In this document: in pieces, positions 13,691 to 23,189 of the stretch
Numbering within the stretch: position 1 is the stretch's first letter
Layout of the letters: every line of letters begins with the position of its first letter
From: Zoogloea sp. LCSB751
GTDB taxonomy: Bacteria; Pseudomonadota; Gammaproteobacteria; Burkholderiales; Rhodocyclaceae
NCBI RefSeq assembly: GCF_002028455.1
Contig: NZ_MWUM01000017.1
Span: 1-64,000 of the forward strand
Length of the DNA stretch: 64,000 bases
Reading direction: 5' to 3'
Position numbers and translations under genes: made by a program
Notes under the pieces: generated by a model
The model's database searches: none
Seen by the model: only the letters and a program-made list of their open reading frames with translations
What the model was told of the DNA's origin: nothing

Positions 13691-15823
13691 ATGCATCGCC
13701 ATCCCGCCGCGACCGCGGCCTTCGTCCGTTCTCCCCTCGCCTGCGCGCTTCTTGCGCTGTTCGCCCTGCCGGCCAGCGCCGCCGAAGACGTCACACTAGC
13801 GCCCGTCAAGGTCGCCGCCCAGGCCGACCAGGAACCACCGTCCGAACGCAGCGGCGCCTACACGGTGCGCCGCAGCCGCTCGGCCACCGGCCTGAACCTG
13901 TCCCTGCGCGAAACCCCGCAGACCGTATCGGTGGTCACCCGCGCGCAGATGGACGACTTCCGGCTCGACAGCGTCAATGACGCCCTGTCCGCCTCGTCCG
14001 GTGTAATGGTTGAAAAGATCGAGACCAACCGCACTTACTACACCGCCCGCGGCTTCGACATCACCAGCTTCCAGGCCGACGGCATCGGCATGCCCTTCAT
14101 CTACGGCAACGTGTATGGAGACATGGACAGCGCCATCTACGACCGGGTCGAGGCCGTCTATGGCGCCAACGGCCTGATGACCTCCACCGGCTACCCGGCC
14201 GCCACGATCAACTTCGTGCGCAAGCGGCCGACCGTGGACCTGCAGGCCCGCGTGACGGGCTCACTCGGTTCGTGGAACACCTACCGGCTGGACGCCGACG
14301 TGTCCCGCGCGCTGGTGGAATCCGGCGCGATCCGCGGACGCCTGGTGGTCGCCCGGGAAGACGGCGACTCCTACCTGGACCGCTACGGCCAGGCCAAGAT
14401 GGTCTTCTACGCCATCGTCGAAGCCGACCTCGGCCCGGCGACCCAGCTGACCATCGGCCACAATCAGCAGCACAACAAGGCCCGCAGCCCCATCTGGGGC
14501 GCACTGCCGATGTTCTACACCGACGGCACGCGAACCCACTACGACCGCTCCACCAGCCCCGCCGCCGACTGGGCCTACTGGGACTCCACCTTCCAGACCA
14601 GCTTCGCCGAACTCACCCACGAATTCGACAACCACTGGCAGGCCCGAGCCGTGCTGACCCGCAACGACAACAGCAACGACAGCGCCCTCCTCTACGTCTA
14701 CGACCGTCCCGACAAAGCCACCGGCCTCGGCGTGCTCGCCTACCCGTCGCGCTACGATGCCAACAACCGGCAGACCCAGGCCGACGTGCAGCTCAGCGGC
14801 CCATTCCGCCTGTGGGGACAGGAGCATGAATTCACGCTCGGCGCCAACTGGTCCAAATCCGAACTCACGGACATCTCCCACTACGGGCGTGGCATCGGCA
14901 GCGCCCTGCCGCCCCTCGACAACTGGGATGGCAGCTACCCGATGCCGCTCTTCGATGCCGCGGTGGACGGCAGCGCCTTCAGCTACCGCCAGCGCAGCGT
15001 CTACGCGGCCGCCCGCATCAACCCCGCCGACGGCCTCAAGCTGATCGGCGGCACCCGCGCCACCCGTGCGGACAGCGACGGCACCTCCTACGGCGTGGCC
15101 CAAAACAGCAAGGCCAGCGACGTGACGCCCTACTTCGGCGTGGTGTACGACCTCAGCCCCAACCTGTCGGCCTACGCCAGCCACGCCGACATCTTCACCC
15201 CCCAGTATCAGCTGGACGCCAGCGGCAACGTGTTGAAACCGGTGGAAGGCCGCAGCAGCGAAGTCGGCCTGAAGGGCGAGTTCTTTCAGCGCCGCCTCAA
15301 CGCCTCGCTGGCCGTCTTCCGCACCGTGCAGGACAACCTCGCCGAGATCGCCGGCTATAACGGCACCAAGGCCTACTACGCCGGTATCGATGCCCGCTCG
15401 CGGGGCTTCCAGTTCGACATGACCGGGCAGATCACCCCGCGCCTCGAGGCCAACCTCGGCTACACCCAACTGTCGCTCCACGACAACCACGGCCAGGACG
15501 TGCGTACCTACACCCCGCGCCGCCTGCTGCGCCTGGCCGCCACGTATCGGCTGCCCTTCATCGACAAGCTGAAGATCGGCGCCAACCTCAGCCACCAGGG
15601 CGACGTCTACGCCATGGACGGCAGCGACGAACTGCGCCAGAAGGCCTACACGCTGATCGGCCTGATGGCCCGCTACGACATCAGCAAACAGCTCAGCGTC
15701 AGCGCGACCCTGCGCAACCTGACCGACGAGAAATACCTGAGCAGCCTCTACTGGGGCAGCTACGGCCAGGGCTATTACGGCGCCCCGCGCAACGGCAGCG
15801 TGGCGCTGACCTGGACCTACTGA
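13691..15823 (+). CDS. TonB-dependent siderophore receptor (FhuE/FpvA-like)
   Basis: A 710-aa outer-membrane receptor that would import ferric siderophores using TonB energy. Signal peptide to about residue 30 (LPASA), plug domain with LSLRETPQTVSVVTRAQMDD and the YYTARGFDITSFQADG stretch, then a 22-strand barrel ending in the aromatic C-terminus NGSVALTWTY. The RETPQTVSV pattern is typical of hydroxamate-type receptors such as FhuE; the actual ligand is not predictable. AGGAG stands 6 bp before the ATG. A Fur box lies upstream and the PepSY gene follows 10 bp downstream. Confidence 0.92.
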   Translation: MHRHPAATAAFVRSPLACALLALFALPASAAEDVTLAPVKVAAQADQEPPSERSGAYTVRRSRSATGLNLSLRETPQTVSVVTRAQMDDFRLDSVNDALSASSGVMVEKIETNRTYYTARGFDITSFQADGIGMPFIYGNVYGDMDSAIYDRVEAVYGANGLMTSTGYPAATINFVRKRPTVDLQARVTGSLGSWNTYRLDADVSRALVESGAIRGRLVVAREDGDSYLDRYGQAKMVFYAIVEADLGPATQLTIGHNQQHNKARSPIWGALPMFYTDGTRTHYDRSTSPAADWAYWDSTFQTSFAELTHEFDNHWQARAVLTRNDNSNDSALLYVYDRPDKATGLGVLAYPSRYDANNRQTQADVQLSGPFRLWGQEHEFTLGANWSKSELTDISHYGRGIGSALPPLDNWDGSYPMPLFDAAVDGSAFSYRQRSVYAAARINPADGLKLIGGTRATRADSDGTSYGVAQNSKASDVTPYFGVVYDLSPNLSAYASHADIFTPQYQLDASGNVLKPVEGRSSEVGLKGEFFQRRLNASLAVFRTVQDNLAEIAGYNGTKAYYAGIDARSRGFQFDMTGQITPRLEANLGYTQLSLHDNHGQDVRTYTPRRLLRLAATYRLPFIDKLKIGANLSHQGDVYAMDGSDELRQKAYTLIGLMARYDISKQLSVSATLRNLTDEKYLSSLYWGSYGQGYYGAPRNGSVALTWTY

Positions 15824-15833
15824 GGAGCACCCC

Positions 15834-17048
15834 ATGCGCCCCCTGCTGGTTCGCCTGCACCGCTGGTTCGGCCTGTTCGCCGCCGTGTTCCTGTTCATCG
15901 CCGGCCTGACCGGCGCGGTGATCTCCTGGGACCACGAGTTGGACGAATGGCTGAATCCCCATCTTTTCCACGCTCCCACGCCGGGCCAGCCGCAGCCGTC
16001 CACGGAACTGGCGGCCCGCCTGGAAGCCGCCGATCCGCGCCTGCGGGTACGCTACCTGCCCCTGTCCGTGGAGCCAGGGCACAGCCTCGGGATCTTCGTC
16101 GAACCCCGCATCGACCCGGCCAGCGGCAAGCTCTTCGAACTCGGCTTCAATCAGGTCGCCCTCGATCCCGTCAGCGGTGCCGTGCTCGGCCAGCGGGAAT
16201 GGGGGGCCCTGTCCCTGCAACGCGAGAATGTACTGCCCTTCCTCTACAAGCTGCACTACAGCATGCACATCCCGGACGGCTTCGGGCTCGAGCTCGGGGT
16301 GCTGCTGATGGGCATCCTGGCCCTGGCCTGGGTGGTCGACTGCCTGATCGCGCTGGCGCTGTCCTTTCCGTCGCGGGCCGCCTGGCGCCGCTCCTTCTCC
16401 TTCCGCTGGCGGGCCGGCGGCTACCGGCTCAACTTCGACCTGCACCGCTCGGGCGGCGTATGGCTCTTTCCGCTGCTGCTGATCCTCGCCGTCACCTCGG
16501 TGGCCATGAACCTGCGCGAGGAGGTCGTGCGCCCGCTGCTCGCCCGCCTCTCGCTGCTGTCGCCGTCGCCCTTCGCCGACCGCGCTCCGGCGCCGCCGAA
16601 CCGGCCAGTCGAGCCCCTGCTGGGCTTCGGAGACGCCATCCGGCACGCCAACGCCGAAGCCACCCGGCGAGGCTGGCAGGTACCGGCTGGCGGCGTCATG
16701 CTGTCGTCAGCCTTCGGCGTGTACGGCGTGGGCTTCTTTGATGCCGGCAGCAGCCATGGCGATGGCGGACTCGGCAACCCCTGGCTGTATTTCGACGCCC
16801 GCGATGGCACGCTGGTTGGCAGCAGCATTCCCGGCGAAGGCAGCGCCGGGGACATCTTCCTGCAGGCCATGTTCCCGCTGCATTCCGGGCGCATCGCCGG
16901 ACTCCCGGGGCGGATCCTGGTGTCCCTGTGCGGGCTGGCCGTGGCGGGCCTGAGCGTCACCGGAGTGGTGATCTGGGCCCGCAAGCACAAAGCCCGCAAC
17001 CTCAAGGTCCGAGCATCGTCAGCCCCACGCGCCGCAGCATCGGCGTGA
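15834..17048 (+). CDS. PepSY-associated membrane protein, probable ferric-siderophore reductase
   Basis: A 404-aa inner-membrane protein of the PepSY_TM/PiuB family. It begins with LVRLHRWFGLFAAVFLFIAGLTGAVI (first helix and conserved HRW), has a large periplasmic PepSY region, and further helices near 140-180, 205-230 and 360-385, with LHYSMHIP and LHSGRIAGLPGRI carrying conserved His residues. Members next to siderophore receptors are thought to reduce ferric siderophores in the periplasm; that is family knowledge, not shown here. It is in one operon with the receptor. Confidence 0.87.
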   Translation: MRPLLVRLHRWFGLFAAVFLFIAGLTGAVISWDHELDEWLNPHLFHAPTPGQPQPSTELAARLEAADPRLRVRYLPLSVEPGHSLGIFVEPRIDPASGKLFELGFNQVALDPVSGAVLGQREWGALSLQRENVLPFLYKLHYSMHIPDGFGLELGVLLMGILALAWVVDCLIALALSFPSRAAWRRSFSFRWRAGGYRLNFDLHRSGGVWLFPLLLILAVTSVAMNLREEVVRPLLARLSLLSPSPFADRAPAPPNRPVEPLLGFGDAIRHANAEATRRGWQVPAGGVMLSSAFGVYGVGFFDAGSSHGDGGLGNPWLYFDARDGTLVGSSIPGEGSAGDIFLQAMFPLHSGRIAGLPGRILVSLCGLAVAGLSVTGVVIWARKHKARNLKVRASSAPRAAASA

Positions 17049-17064
17049 TGCCCGGCAGGAAACG

Positions 17065-17087
17065 AAAACGCCCCTCGCAAGGGGCGT
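17065..17087. terminator. Hairpin between convergent PepSY and exported-protein genes
   Basis: ACGCCCCT (17068-17075) and AGGGGCGT (17080-17087) form an 8-bp stem with a 4-nt loop. On the minus strand it is followed by TTTT, so it fits best as terminator of the gene at 17111-17689; it may also serve the PepSY gene. Confidence 0.65.
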
Positions 17088-17110
17088 AGAACACGGCTGG
17101 AAAGCCGGAC

Positions 17111-17689
17111 TCAGGGCAGGCAAAGCCTGCCCATCACGGGCACCGTCTGGCCGATGCTGTTACCGACCGCCGTCAAATTACCGGTTACCCTGGCGTAGGC
17201 TCCCTTATTGTCGCTGCCGGTGATGATGATCTGCTCACTCACCGCGGCTGGTACGCCCATCTGGCCCGTCGTCGCATCGAAGGTCGGCTGGATCACCACC
17301 ACATCGCTGGTATAGAGGGTAGTCTGATTGCTGCCCCTGCCAATCGTGATCGCGGTGCGGGCCGTCTGCACGATCTGCCGCGGCACCGCTGGGTTGGCAT
17401 CGGACGGGACCACCGCCGGCGAAGCTGTGCCGACCCCATTTGCACCGACCAGGGCTTCCGACGTCACCCCCGCGTAGCCCGTAGCAGCCGGCAGACCGAT
17501 GATCGACAGATGGACGCTGAAGCAACTGCCGATATAAGTCGGCCCCGGCGCTTGGGCGGCGATCTGGCAGCTCGGGTCAGGTATCAAACGGACCGTGCCG
17601 GCAGCTTGCACGCACGCGGCGCTTGCCGTTCCGGCAACCATGCTGATGGTAAGGGGAACGAGGATCTTGGGGGCAATTCGGCGCATCAT
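17111..17689 (-). CDS. Exported protein of unknown function
   Basis: A 192-aa protein not assigned to a family. It has a typical signal peptide (MMRRIAPKILVPLTISMVAGTASA), and a Gly/Ala/Thr/Val-rich mature part predicted to be beta-rich, with Cys residues at both ends (AACVQAAG, PSCQIA, GSCFSV and the final RLCLP) that could form disulfides. This layout suggests a secreted or surface-attached beta protein. ATG 17689 is used because AGGAGG lies about 10 bp upstream; upstream in-frame codons to 17728 would precede this site. The terminator hairpin at 17068-17087 follows. No partner gene is near. Confidence 0.7.
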   Translation of the reverse strand: MMRRIAPKILVPLTISMVAGTASAACVQAAGTVRLIPDPSCQIAAQAPGPTYIGSCFSVHLSIIGLPAATGYAGVTSEALVGANGVGTASPAVVPSDANPAVPRQIVQTARTAITIGRGSNQTTLYTSDVVVIQPTFDATTGQMGVPAAVSEQIIITGSDNKGAYARVTGNLTAVGNSIGQTVPVMGRLCLP

Positions 17690-17964
17690 GATGGAGAGAC
17701 CTCCTGAGTGGATCGAGAACATTCGCATTAAGACAACGGCAATACATCATGCCTAGCGCAAGTTCGTATTTCACGAATGCCATAGGGATAAGCGTGACAA
17801 ATATCACGTCTTTCTCCAGTCCTGCCATGGAAAGCTGGCGTAGCCGGTTGCCCGTCGACGTGACGACAGTTTTTCCGCCACGGCTTGTGCAATGCAGCAT
17901 CCGTGCCTTAAGTTAGGCCGTCCTGTACCGATATGGGTCCTCTCCACGACCCGCCGACTCCACC

Positions 17965-18885
17965 ATGATCGTTCGCCCCCGCCCACGTCTGCGGGAACTC
18001 TTCTTCATCTGGAAGGGTTCCATCATCCCGCTGATTCTCCCCCAGGTGATCTTCGTCACCGTCGTCGCCGCCATCGTCACGCTGATCGCCGCCCTCACCG
18101 GCCCGCGCTTTCCCGATTTCGCCACCGGCCCCTTCACCTTCCTCGGCCTGTCCCTGTCGCTGTTCCTCGGTTTCCGCAACAACGCCTGCTACGACCGCTG
18201 GTGGGAGGCCCGCAAGCACTATGGCAACCTGCTGGTGGTGATGCGCAGCCTGGCCCGCGACAGCCAGCTGCTCGACGGTGACGCCGCCGGCCGCGCCCAG
18301 CGCCAGGACGTGCTGCGCCTGTGCACCGCCTTCGCCAAGGCCCTCACCGCCCGCCTGCGCGATCGTCCGGTGGCCGCAGCCGCCAACGCGGAGCTGAGCG
18401 CCGACGAGCTCGCCAGGGTCAGCGCCAGCCGCAACGTGCCCGACGGCATCCTGCGCCTCGTCACCGGGCAGCTGCTCGACGCCCACCGGCACGGACGCCT
18501 GGACTCGATCACCTACACCGCCCTGGCCGAACACGTGAACCAGCTCACCGCCATCCAGGGCGCCTGCGAGCGCATCCGCTACACCGCACTGCCCTTCGCC
18601 TACACCCTGCTGCTGCACCGCACCGCGCACCTGTACTGCGTGCTGCTGCCCATCGGCATGGTGCACTCCCTGGGCTGGGCCACACCGCTGATGACCGCCC
18701 TGGTGGCCTACACCTTCTTCGGGCTGGACGCCCTCGGCGACGAACTGGAAGAGCCCTTCGGCACGGCCCAGAACGACCTGCCCCTCGACGCCATCACCCG
18801 CATCATCGAGATCGACTTGGGCGAGTACCGCGGCCTGGAGAAGCTGCCGGAGCCGCTGCAGGCACAAGACTTTCTGTTGCTGTAA
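17965..18885 (+). CDS. Bestrophin-like family membrane protein
   Basis: A 306-aa integral membrane protein of the bacterial bestrophin (formerly UPF0187/YneE) family; relatives form pentameric ion channels, cation-selective in the Klebsiella example. Landmarks are the first hydrophobic segment (about 22-45), FLGFRNNACYDRWWEARKHYG with the conserved RW motif, LPFAYTLLLHRTAHLYC near 210-225, and the C-terminal EEPFGTAQNDLPLDAI motif of the family. ATG at 17965 is the first in the frame. The gene stands alone; a stem-loop follows its stop. Confidence 0.88.
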   Translation: MIVRPRPRLRELFFIWKGSIIPLILPQVIFVTVVAAIVTLIAALTGPRFPDFATGPFTFLGLSLSLFLGFRNNACYDRWWEARKHYGNLLVVMRSLARDSQLLDGDAAGRAQRQDVLRLCTAFAKALTARLRDRPVAAAANAELSADELARVSASRNVPDGILRLVTGQLLDAHRHGRLDSITYTALAEHVNQLTAIQGACERIRYTALPFAYTLLLHRTAHLYCVLLPIGMVHSLGWATPLMTALVAYTFFGLDALGDELEEPFGTAQNDLPLDAITRIIEIDLGEYRGLEKLPEPLQAQDFLLL

Positions 18886-18896
18886 GCCCCTGCACG

Positions 18897-18921
18897 AAGC
18901 CTGCCCGCCTTGGGCAGGCTT
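18897..18921 (+). terminator. Stem-loop after the bestrophin-like gene
   Basis: AAGCCTGCCC and GGGCAGGCTT form a perfect 10-bp stem with loop GCCTT. It is followed by AAGACGCGC rather than T residues, and its end overlaps the response-regulator box of the next operon, so termination strength is uncertain. Confidence 0.55.
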
Positions 18922-18935
18922 AAGACGCGCTTAAG
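18919..18935 (+). promoter_or_regulatory. OmpR/PhoB-family response-regulator box (CTTAAG-N5-CTTAAG)
   Basis: CTTAAG at 18919-18924 and 18930-18935 are separated by 5 bp; the repeat extends to CTTAAGACG in both copies. This is the PmrA/QseB-type direct repeat bound by OmpR-family regulators as tandem dimers. A GATAAT -10-like element follows at 18945-18950, so the box covers the -35 position as in activated promoters. The heavy-metal efflux operon starts at 18980. No two-component genes are in the window. Confidence 0.7.
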
Positions 18936-18979
18936 ACGGCTAGGCGATAATCGGGACCATGCCTCGTGCCGGAGTCCCC

Positions 18980-20098
18980 ATGTCGCCCCTGCTTTCAGCC
19001 GCCCGCCCCCTGTCCCTGTCGATCACGGCCAGCCTGCTGGCCGTCCTGCTGTCCAGCCTTCCGTACGGCAGCGCCCAGGCTGCCGACGCCAATTTCATCG
19101 CCCTGTCCGCCGCCCAGAGCCAGGCCCTCGGCATCGCCACGCGCAAGGCCGGCGGCAACGGCAACCCCGCGGCGGCCGGGCTGCCGGCCACCGTCAGCAT
19201 TCCCAACAACCAGGTCCGGGTCATCGCTGCGCCGCTGGCCGGCGTCGTCGAAAGCCTGGAAACCGCCCCCGGCCTGACGGTCAAAAAGGGGCAGGTGCTG
19301 GCTCGCATCGCCAGCCCCCAGGCGCTCGAACTGCAGCGCGACCGCATCCAGGCCGATGCCCAGGCCAGCCTCACCCGCCAGAGCCTCAACCGGGACGAGC
19401 AGCTCTTCCGCGAGGGCCTGATCGCCGAATCCCGCCTGCAGGCCAGCCGTGCCAATGCCACCCAGGCCGCGGCCCAGGCCGCCGAACGCCGCCAGGAGCT
19501 GAGCCTTGCCCAGCACAGCGGCGGGCAGACCCTCAGCCTCGTCGCGCCGATCGCCGGCAGCGTGCTGGAACAACAGGTCAGCGTCGGCCAGCGCGTAGAA
19601 CAGTCCGCACCGCTGTACCGTATTGCCCGCCTGGACCCTCTATCCGTCGAGATCCAGGCCCCACTCGCCGTCGCCAGCCGGGCCCGCGTCGGTACGCCGC
19701 TGCGCATTGCCACTGCCGGCGCCAGCGGCGAGCTGGTGGCAGTCGGCCGCGCCGTCGATGCAAGCAGCCAGAGCGTGCTGCTGCGCGGCCTGATCACCCG
19801 CGGTGCGCAGAACCTGCGCCCCGGCCAGGTGACCGCCGTCGACCTGGACCTGCCCGCTGACGGCAGCACCGGCGGTGTGCAGGTCCCTGCCGCCGCGGTG
19901 CTGCGCCACCAGGACAAACAATGGGTCTTCGTCGTCGCCAACGATGGCAAGACCGCCGGCTACCGCGCCGTAGCGGTCACCATCAACGGCCGGGTCGGCG
20001 ATGCGGCACTGGTCAGCGGCCTGCCGGCCGACGCCACGGTGGTGACCGCCGGCGTCGCCGCGCTGAAGGCCAACTGGCTCGGCATCGGGAAAGAATAA
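18980..20098 (+). CDS. Periplasmic adaptor of a heavy-metal RND efflux system (CzcB/CusB-like)
   Basis: A 372-aa membrane-fusion protein. Signal peptide to about residue 34 (GSAQA), then the lipoyl-like half motif VRVIAAPLAGVVESLETAPGL, a coiled-coil hairpin (about 105-165, QLFREGLIAESRLQASRANA), second half motif LVAPIAGSVLEQQVSVGQRVE and the beta-barrel/proximal domains. It would link the inner-membrane pump encoded next to the outer-membrane factor at 23503. ATG 18980 has CGGAG 5 bp upstream; ATG 18959 adds 7 residues with no ribosome site. First gene of a four-gene operon. Confidence 0.87.
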   Translation: MSPLLSAARPLSLSITASLLAVLLSSLPYGSAQAADANFIALSAAQSQALGIATRKAGGNGNPAAAGLPATVSIPNNQVRVIAAPLAGVVESLETAPGLTVKKGQVLARIASPQALELQRDRIQADAQASLTRQSLNRDEQLFREGLIAESRLQASRANATQAAAQAAERRQELSLAQHSGGQTLSLVAPIAGSVLEQQVSVGQRVEQSAPLYRIARLDPLSVEIQAPLAVASRARVGTPLRIATAGASGELVAVGRAVDASSQSVLLRGLITRGAQNLRPGQVTAVDLDLPADGSTGGVQVPAAAVLRHQDKQWVFVVANDGKTAGYRAVAVTINGRVGDAALVSGLPADATVVTAGVAALKANWLGIGKE

Positions 20099-20102
20099 GA
20101 CC

Positions 20103-23100
20103 ATGCTGTCGCGCCTCATCGAGTTCTCACTGACCCAGCGCCTGCTGGTGCTGGTCGCCACGCTGCTGCTGATCGGCGCCGGCGTGCAGGCCTGGAACGG
20201 CCTGCCCATCGACGCCTTCCCCGACGTGTCGACGACCCAGGTCAAGCTGATCATCAAGGCCCCGGGCATGACGCCGGAAGAGGTCGAGACCCGCATCACC
20301 GTGCCCATCGAGCAGGAGATGCTGGGCATCCCGCACCAGCGCATCCTGCGCTCCACGTCCAAATACGCGCTGGCCGATGTGACCCTCGACTTCGAGGACG
20401 GCACCGACATCTACTGGGCCCGCCAGCAGGTCGGCGAGCGCCTGGCCGGCGTGATGGGCAACCTGCCGCCGGGCGCCGGTGGCGGCCTAGCGCCGATCAC
20501 CACGCCCCTCGGCGAAATGTTCATGTTCACCATCGAAGGGCCGATCTCCCTCGAAGAGAAGCGCACCCTGCTCGACTGGACGATCCGCCCGGCCCTGCGC
20601 ACGGTGCCCGGCGTGGCCGACGTGAACAGCCTCGGCGGCGAGGCCCGGAGCTTCGAGATCGCCCCCGACCCGGCGGCCCTCGCCGCCCGTGGCCTGACGC
20701 TGGCCCAGTTGCAAGCGGCCCTGGAAGCCAATAACCGCAACGACGGCGCCGGCCGCCTCAGCGAAGGCGAGGAAACCCTGCTGGTGCGTGCCGAAGGCGC
20801 AATCCGCAACCTGGACGACGTGCGCGCCATCGTGCTGAAGAGCGACGCCGGCAACGTAGTCCGCGTCGGCGACGTAGCCGCGGTACGCATCGGCGCGCTG
20901 ACCCGCTACGGCGCAGTCACCCGCAGCGGTGAGGGCGAGGCCGTCGAAGGCCTGGTCCTCGGCCTGCGCGGCGCCAACGCCGGCAAGGTGGTGGACGGCG
21001 TCAAAGCGCGACTGGAAGAACTCACTCCGCAACTGCCGCCGGACGTGAAGGTCGTGCCTTTCTACGACCGCAGCGAACTGGTCGGTCGTGCCATACACAC
21101 GGTGTCGAAGGCGCTGATGGAGGCCATCGTGCTGGTGCTGGTGCTGCTGCTGGCCTTCCTCGGCAACCTGCGTGCCGCGCTGGTGGTGGCGCTGATGTTG
21201 CCGCTGGCGGCGCTGGCCACCTTCATCGCCATGCGCCAGGTCGGTCTGTCGGCCAACCTGATGAGCCTCGGTGGTCTGGCCATCGCCATCGGCATGCTGG
21301 TGGACGCCGCCGTGGTGGTCGTCGAGAACATCGAAACCCATTTCGGCGAGGGTGGCGCCGCCAACCGCCAGCCGCTGCTGCATCTGGTCTTCCGCGCCAC
21401 GCGGGAAGTCGCCGCGCCGGTCGCCTCGGGCATCCTGATCATCGTCATCGTGTTCCTGCCGCTGCTGACGCTGGAGGGCCTGGAAGGCAAGCTGTTCGGA
21501 CCGGTGGCGACGACCATCGTGTTCGCGCTGTCGGCCTCGCTGCTGCTGTCCCTGACCGTCGTACCGGTGCTGGCCTCCTACCTGCTGAAGCGCGGCGAAG
21601 CCCATGAGCCCTGGCTGATCCGCAAGCTGCAGGCCGTCTACGCGCCGCTGCTGCAGTTCGCGCTGGCCCGCGGCAAGCTGGTCGCCACCATAGCCGGCGT
21701 CTCGCTGCTGGTCGCCGCCGGCGCCTTCGTCACCCTCGGCAAGACCTTCATGCCGACGATGGACGAAGGCGACATCATCATGCAGCTCGAAAAGCTGCCC
21801 TCCATCAGCCTGGCCCAGACCATCGATACCGACCTGCGCGTGCAGCAGGCCGTGATGAAAGCAGTGCCTGAGGTGAAAGCCATCGTGGCCCGCTCGGGCT
21901 CCGACGAACTGGGCCTCGACCCGATGGGCCTCAACCAGACCGACACATTCCTCGTCCTCAAGCCCCGCGACGAATGGCGCAAGGCGGACAAGGACTGGCT
22001 GACCGACCAGCTGCGGGCGGTGATGGAGAACTTCCCCGGCATCGCACTGACCTTCACCCAGCCCATCGACATGCGCGTGTCGGAAATGCTCACCGGCGTG
22101 CGCGGCGACTTGGCGATCAAGCTCTACGGCCCTGACCTCAATACCCTCAACCACCTCGCCGCGCAGATTGAAGGCGTCGTCAAGGCGGTGCCCGGCGCCG
22201 AGGACACCGTCACGATCCGCAACGAGGGCGTGCAATATCTCAAGATACAGGTGGACCGCCTGGCCGCTGGCCGCTTCGGGCTCAACGTGGAAGACGTGCA
22301 GAACACCTTGCGCAGCCTGCTCGAAGGGCGCATCGCCGGCACGGTGATCGAATCCACCCGCCGCGTGCCGCTGCTGATCCGCGGCCCGGCCAACCTGCAG
22401 AACGACCCGGACGCCTTCGCGGCGTTGCGCATCACTGCGCCCGACGGTCGCAGCCTGCCGCTGTCCAGCATCGCCAAGGTCGAGCGGGTGGACGGCCCGG
22501 TCAAGGTGGACCGGGAAAACGCCCAGCGTTACTCGGTCATCCAGTCCAACGTGCGCGGCCGCGACCTGGTCGGCTTCGTCGAGGAAGCCCGGGCCGCGGT
22601 GGCTGCCAAGGTGCCGCTGCCCAACGGCTACCGCCTCGCCTGGGGCGGGCAGTTCGAGAACCAGCAGCGTGCCGCCGCCCGCCTGATCGTGGTGGTGCCG
22701 ATCGCCCTCGGCCTGATCTTCGTGCTGCTGTTCTCCACCTTCGGCTCCGTCCGCCAGGCCCTGCTGGTGCTGTCGATGGTGCCTTTCGCGATGGTCGGCG
22801 GCGTGCTCGCGCTGGCCGTCTCCGGCGAATACATGTCGGTGCCGGCCTCGGTCGGGTTCATCGCGCTGCTCGGCATCGCGGTGCTCAACGGGGTGGTGAT
22901 GGTCAGCTACTTCAACCAGCTCCACGCCCGCGGCATGCCCATCGGCGAAGTGGTTGTCGAAGGCGCCAAACGCCGCCTGCGCCCGGTGCTGATGACCGCC
23001 AACATCGCCGCCCTCGGCCTGGTGCCGCTGCTGTTCGCCACCGGTCCGGGCTCCGAGGTGCAACGCCCGCTGGCCGTCGTGGTGATCGGCGGGCTGGTCA

Positions 23101-23189
23101 GCGCCACCGCCCTGACCCTGCTGCTGCTCCCCGTCCTGTACCGCCGTTTCGGCATCGCCCCCGTCGCCCCCGAGGTTGCAAGTCAATGA
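20103..23189 (+). CDS. CzcA/CusA-family heavy-metal RND efflux pump
   Basis: A 1028-aa proton-driven inner-membrane exporter of the HME-RND family: a transmembrane helix at 12-30, large periplasmic loop, helices around 335-360 (EAIVLVLVLLLAFLGN), transmembrane helix 4 with AIGMLVDAAVVVVEN, a second periplasmic loop with LDPMGLNQTDTF, and a final helix bundle. FEDGTDIYWARQQV matches the DxGTDxYWAR signature of HME pumps. The Met triad known from CusA is not evident, so Co/Zn/Cd/Ni-type substrates are as likely as Cu/Ag; the metal cannot be assigned. It begins 4 bp after the adaptor stop and overlaps the DUF3240 gene by ATGA. Confidence 0.9.
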   Translation: MLSRLIEFSLTQRLLVLVATLLLIGAGVQAWNGLPIDAFPDVSTTQVKLIIKAPGMTPEEVETRITVPIEQEMLGIPHQRILRSTSKYALADVTLDFEDGTDIYWARQQVGERLAGVMGNLPPGAGGGLAPITTPLGEMFMFTIEGPISLEEKRTLLDWTIRPALRTVPGVADVNSLGGEARSFEIAPDPAALAARGLTLAQLQAALEANNRNDGAGRLSEGEETLLVRAEGAIRNLDDVRAIVLKSDAGNVVRVGDVAAVRIGALTRYGAVTRSGEGEAVEGLVLGLRGANAGKVVDGVKARLEELTPQLPPDVKVVPFYDRSELVGRAIHTVSKALMEAIVLVLVLLLAFLGNLRAALVVALMLPLAALATFIAMRQVGLSANLMSLGGLAIAIGMLVDAAVVVVENIETHFGEGGAANRQPLLHLVFRATREVAAPVASGILIIVIVFLPLLTLEGLEGKLFGPVATTIVFALSASLLLSLTVVPVLASYLLKRGEAHEPWLIRKLQAVYAPLLQFALARGKLVATIAGVSLLVAAGAFVTLGKTFMPTMDEGDIIMQLEKLPSISLAQTIDTDLRVQQAVMKAVPEVKAIVARSGSDELGLDPMGLNQTDTFLVLKPRDEWRKADKDWLTDQLRAVMENFPGIALTFTQPIDMRVSEMLTGVRGDLAIKLYGPDLNTLNHLAAQIEGVVKAVPGAEDTVTIRNEGVQYLKIQVDRLAAGRFGLNVEDVQNTLRSLLEGRIAGTVIESTRRVPLLIRGPANLQNDPDAFAALRITAPDGRSLPLSSIAKVERVDGPVKVDRENAQRYSVIQSNVRGRDLVGFVEEARAAVAAKVPLPNGYRLAWGGQFENQQRAAARLIVVVPIALGLIFVLLFSTFGSVRQALLVLSMVPFAMVGGVLALAVSGEYMSVPASVGFIALLGIAVLNGVVMVSYFNQLHARGMPIGEVVVEGAKRRLRPVLMTANIAALGLVPLLFATGPGSEVQRPLAVVVIGGLVSATALTLLLLPVLYRRFGIAPVAPEVASQ

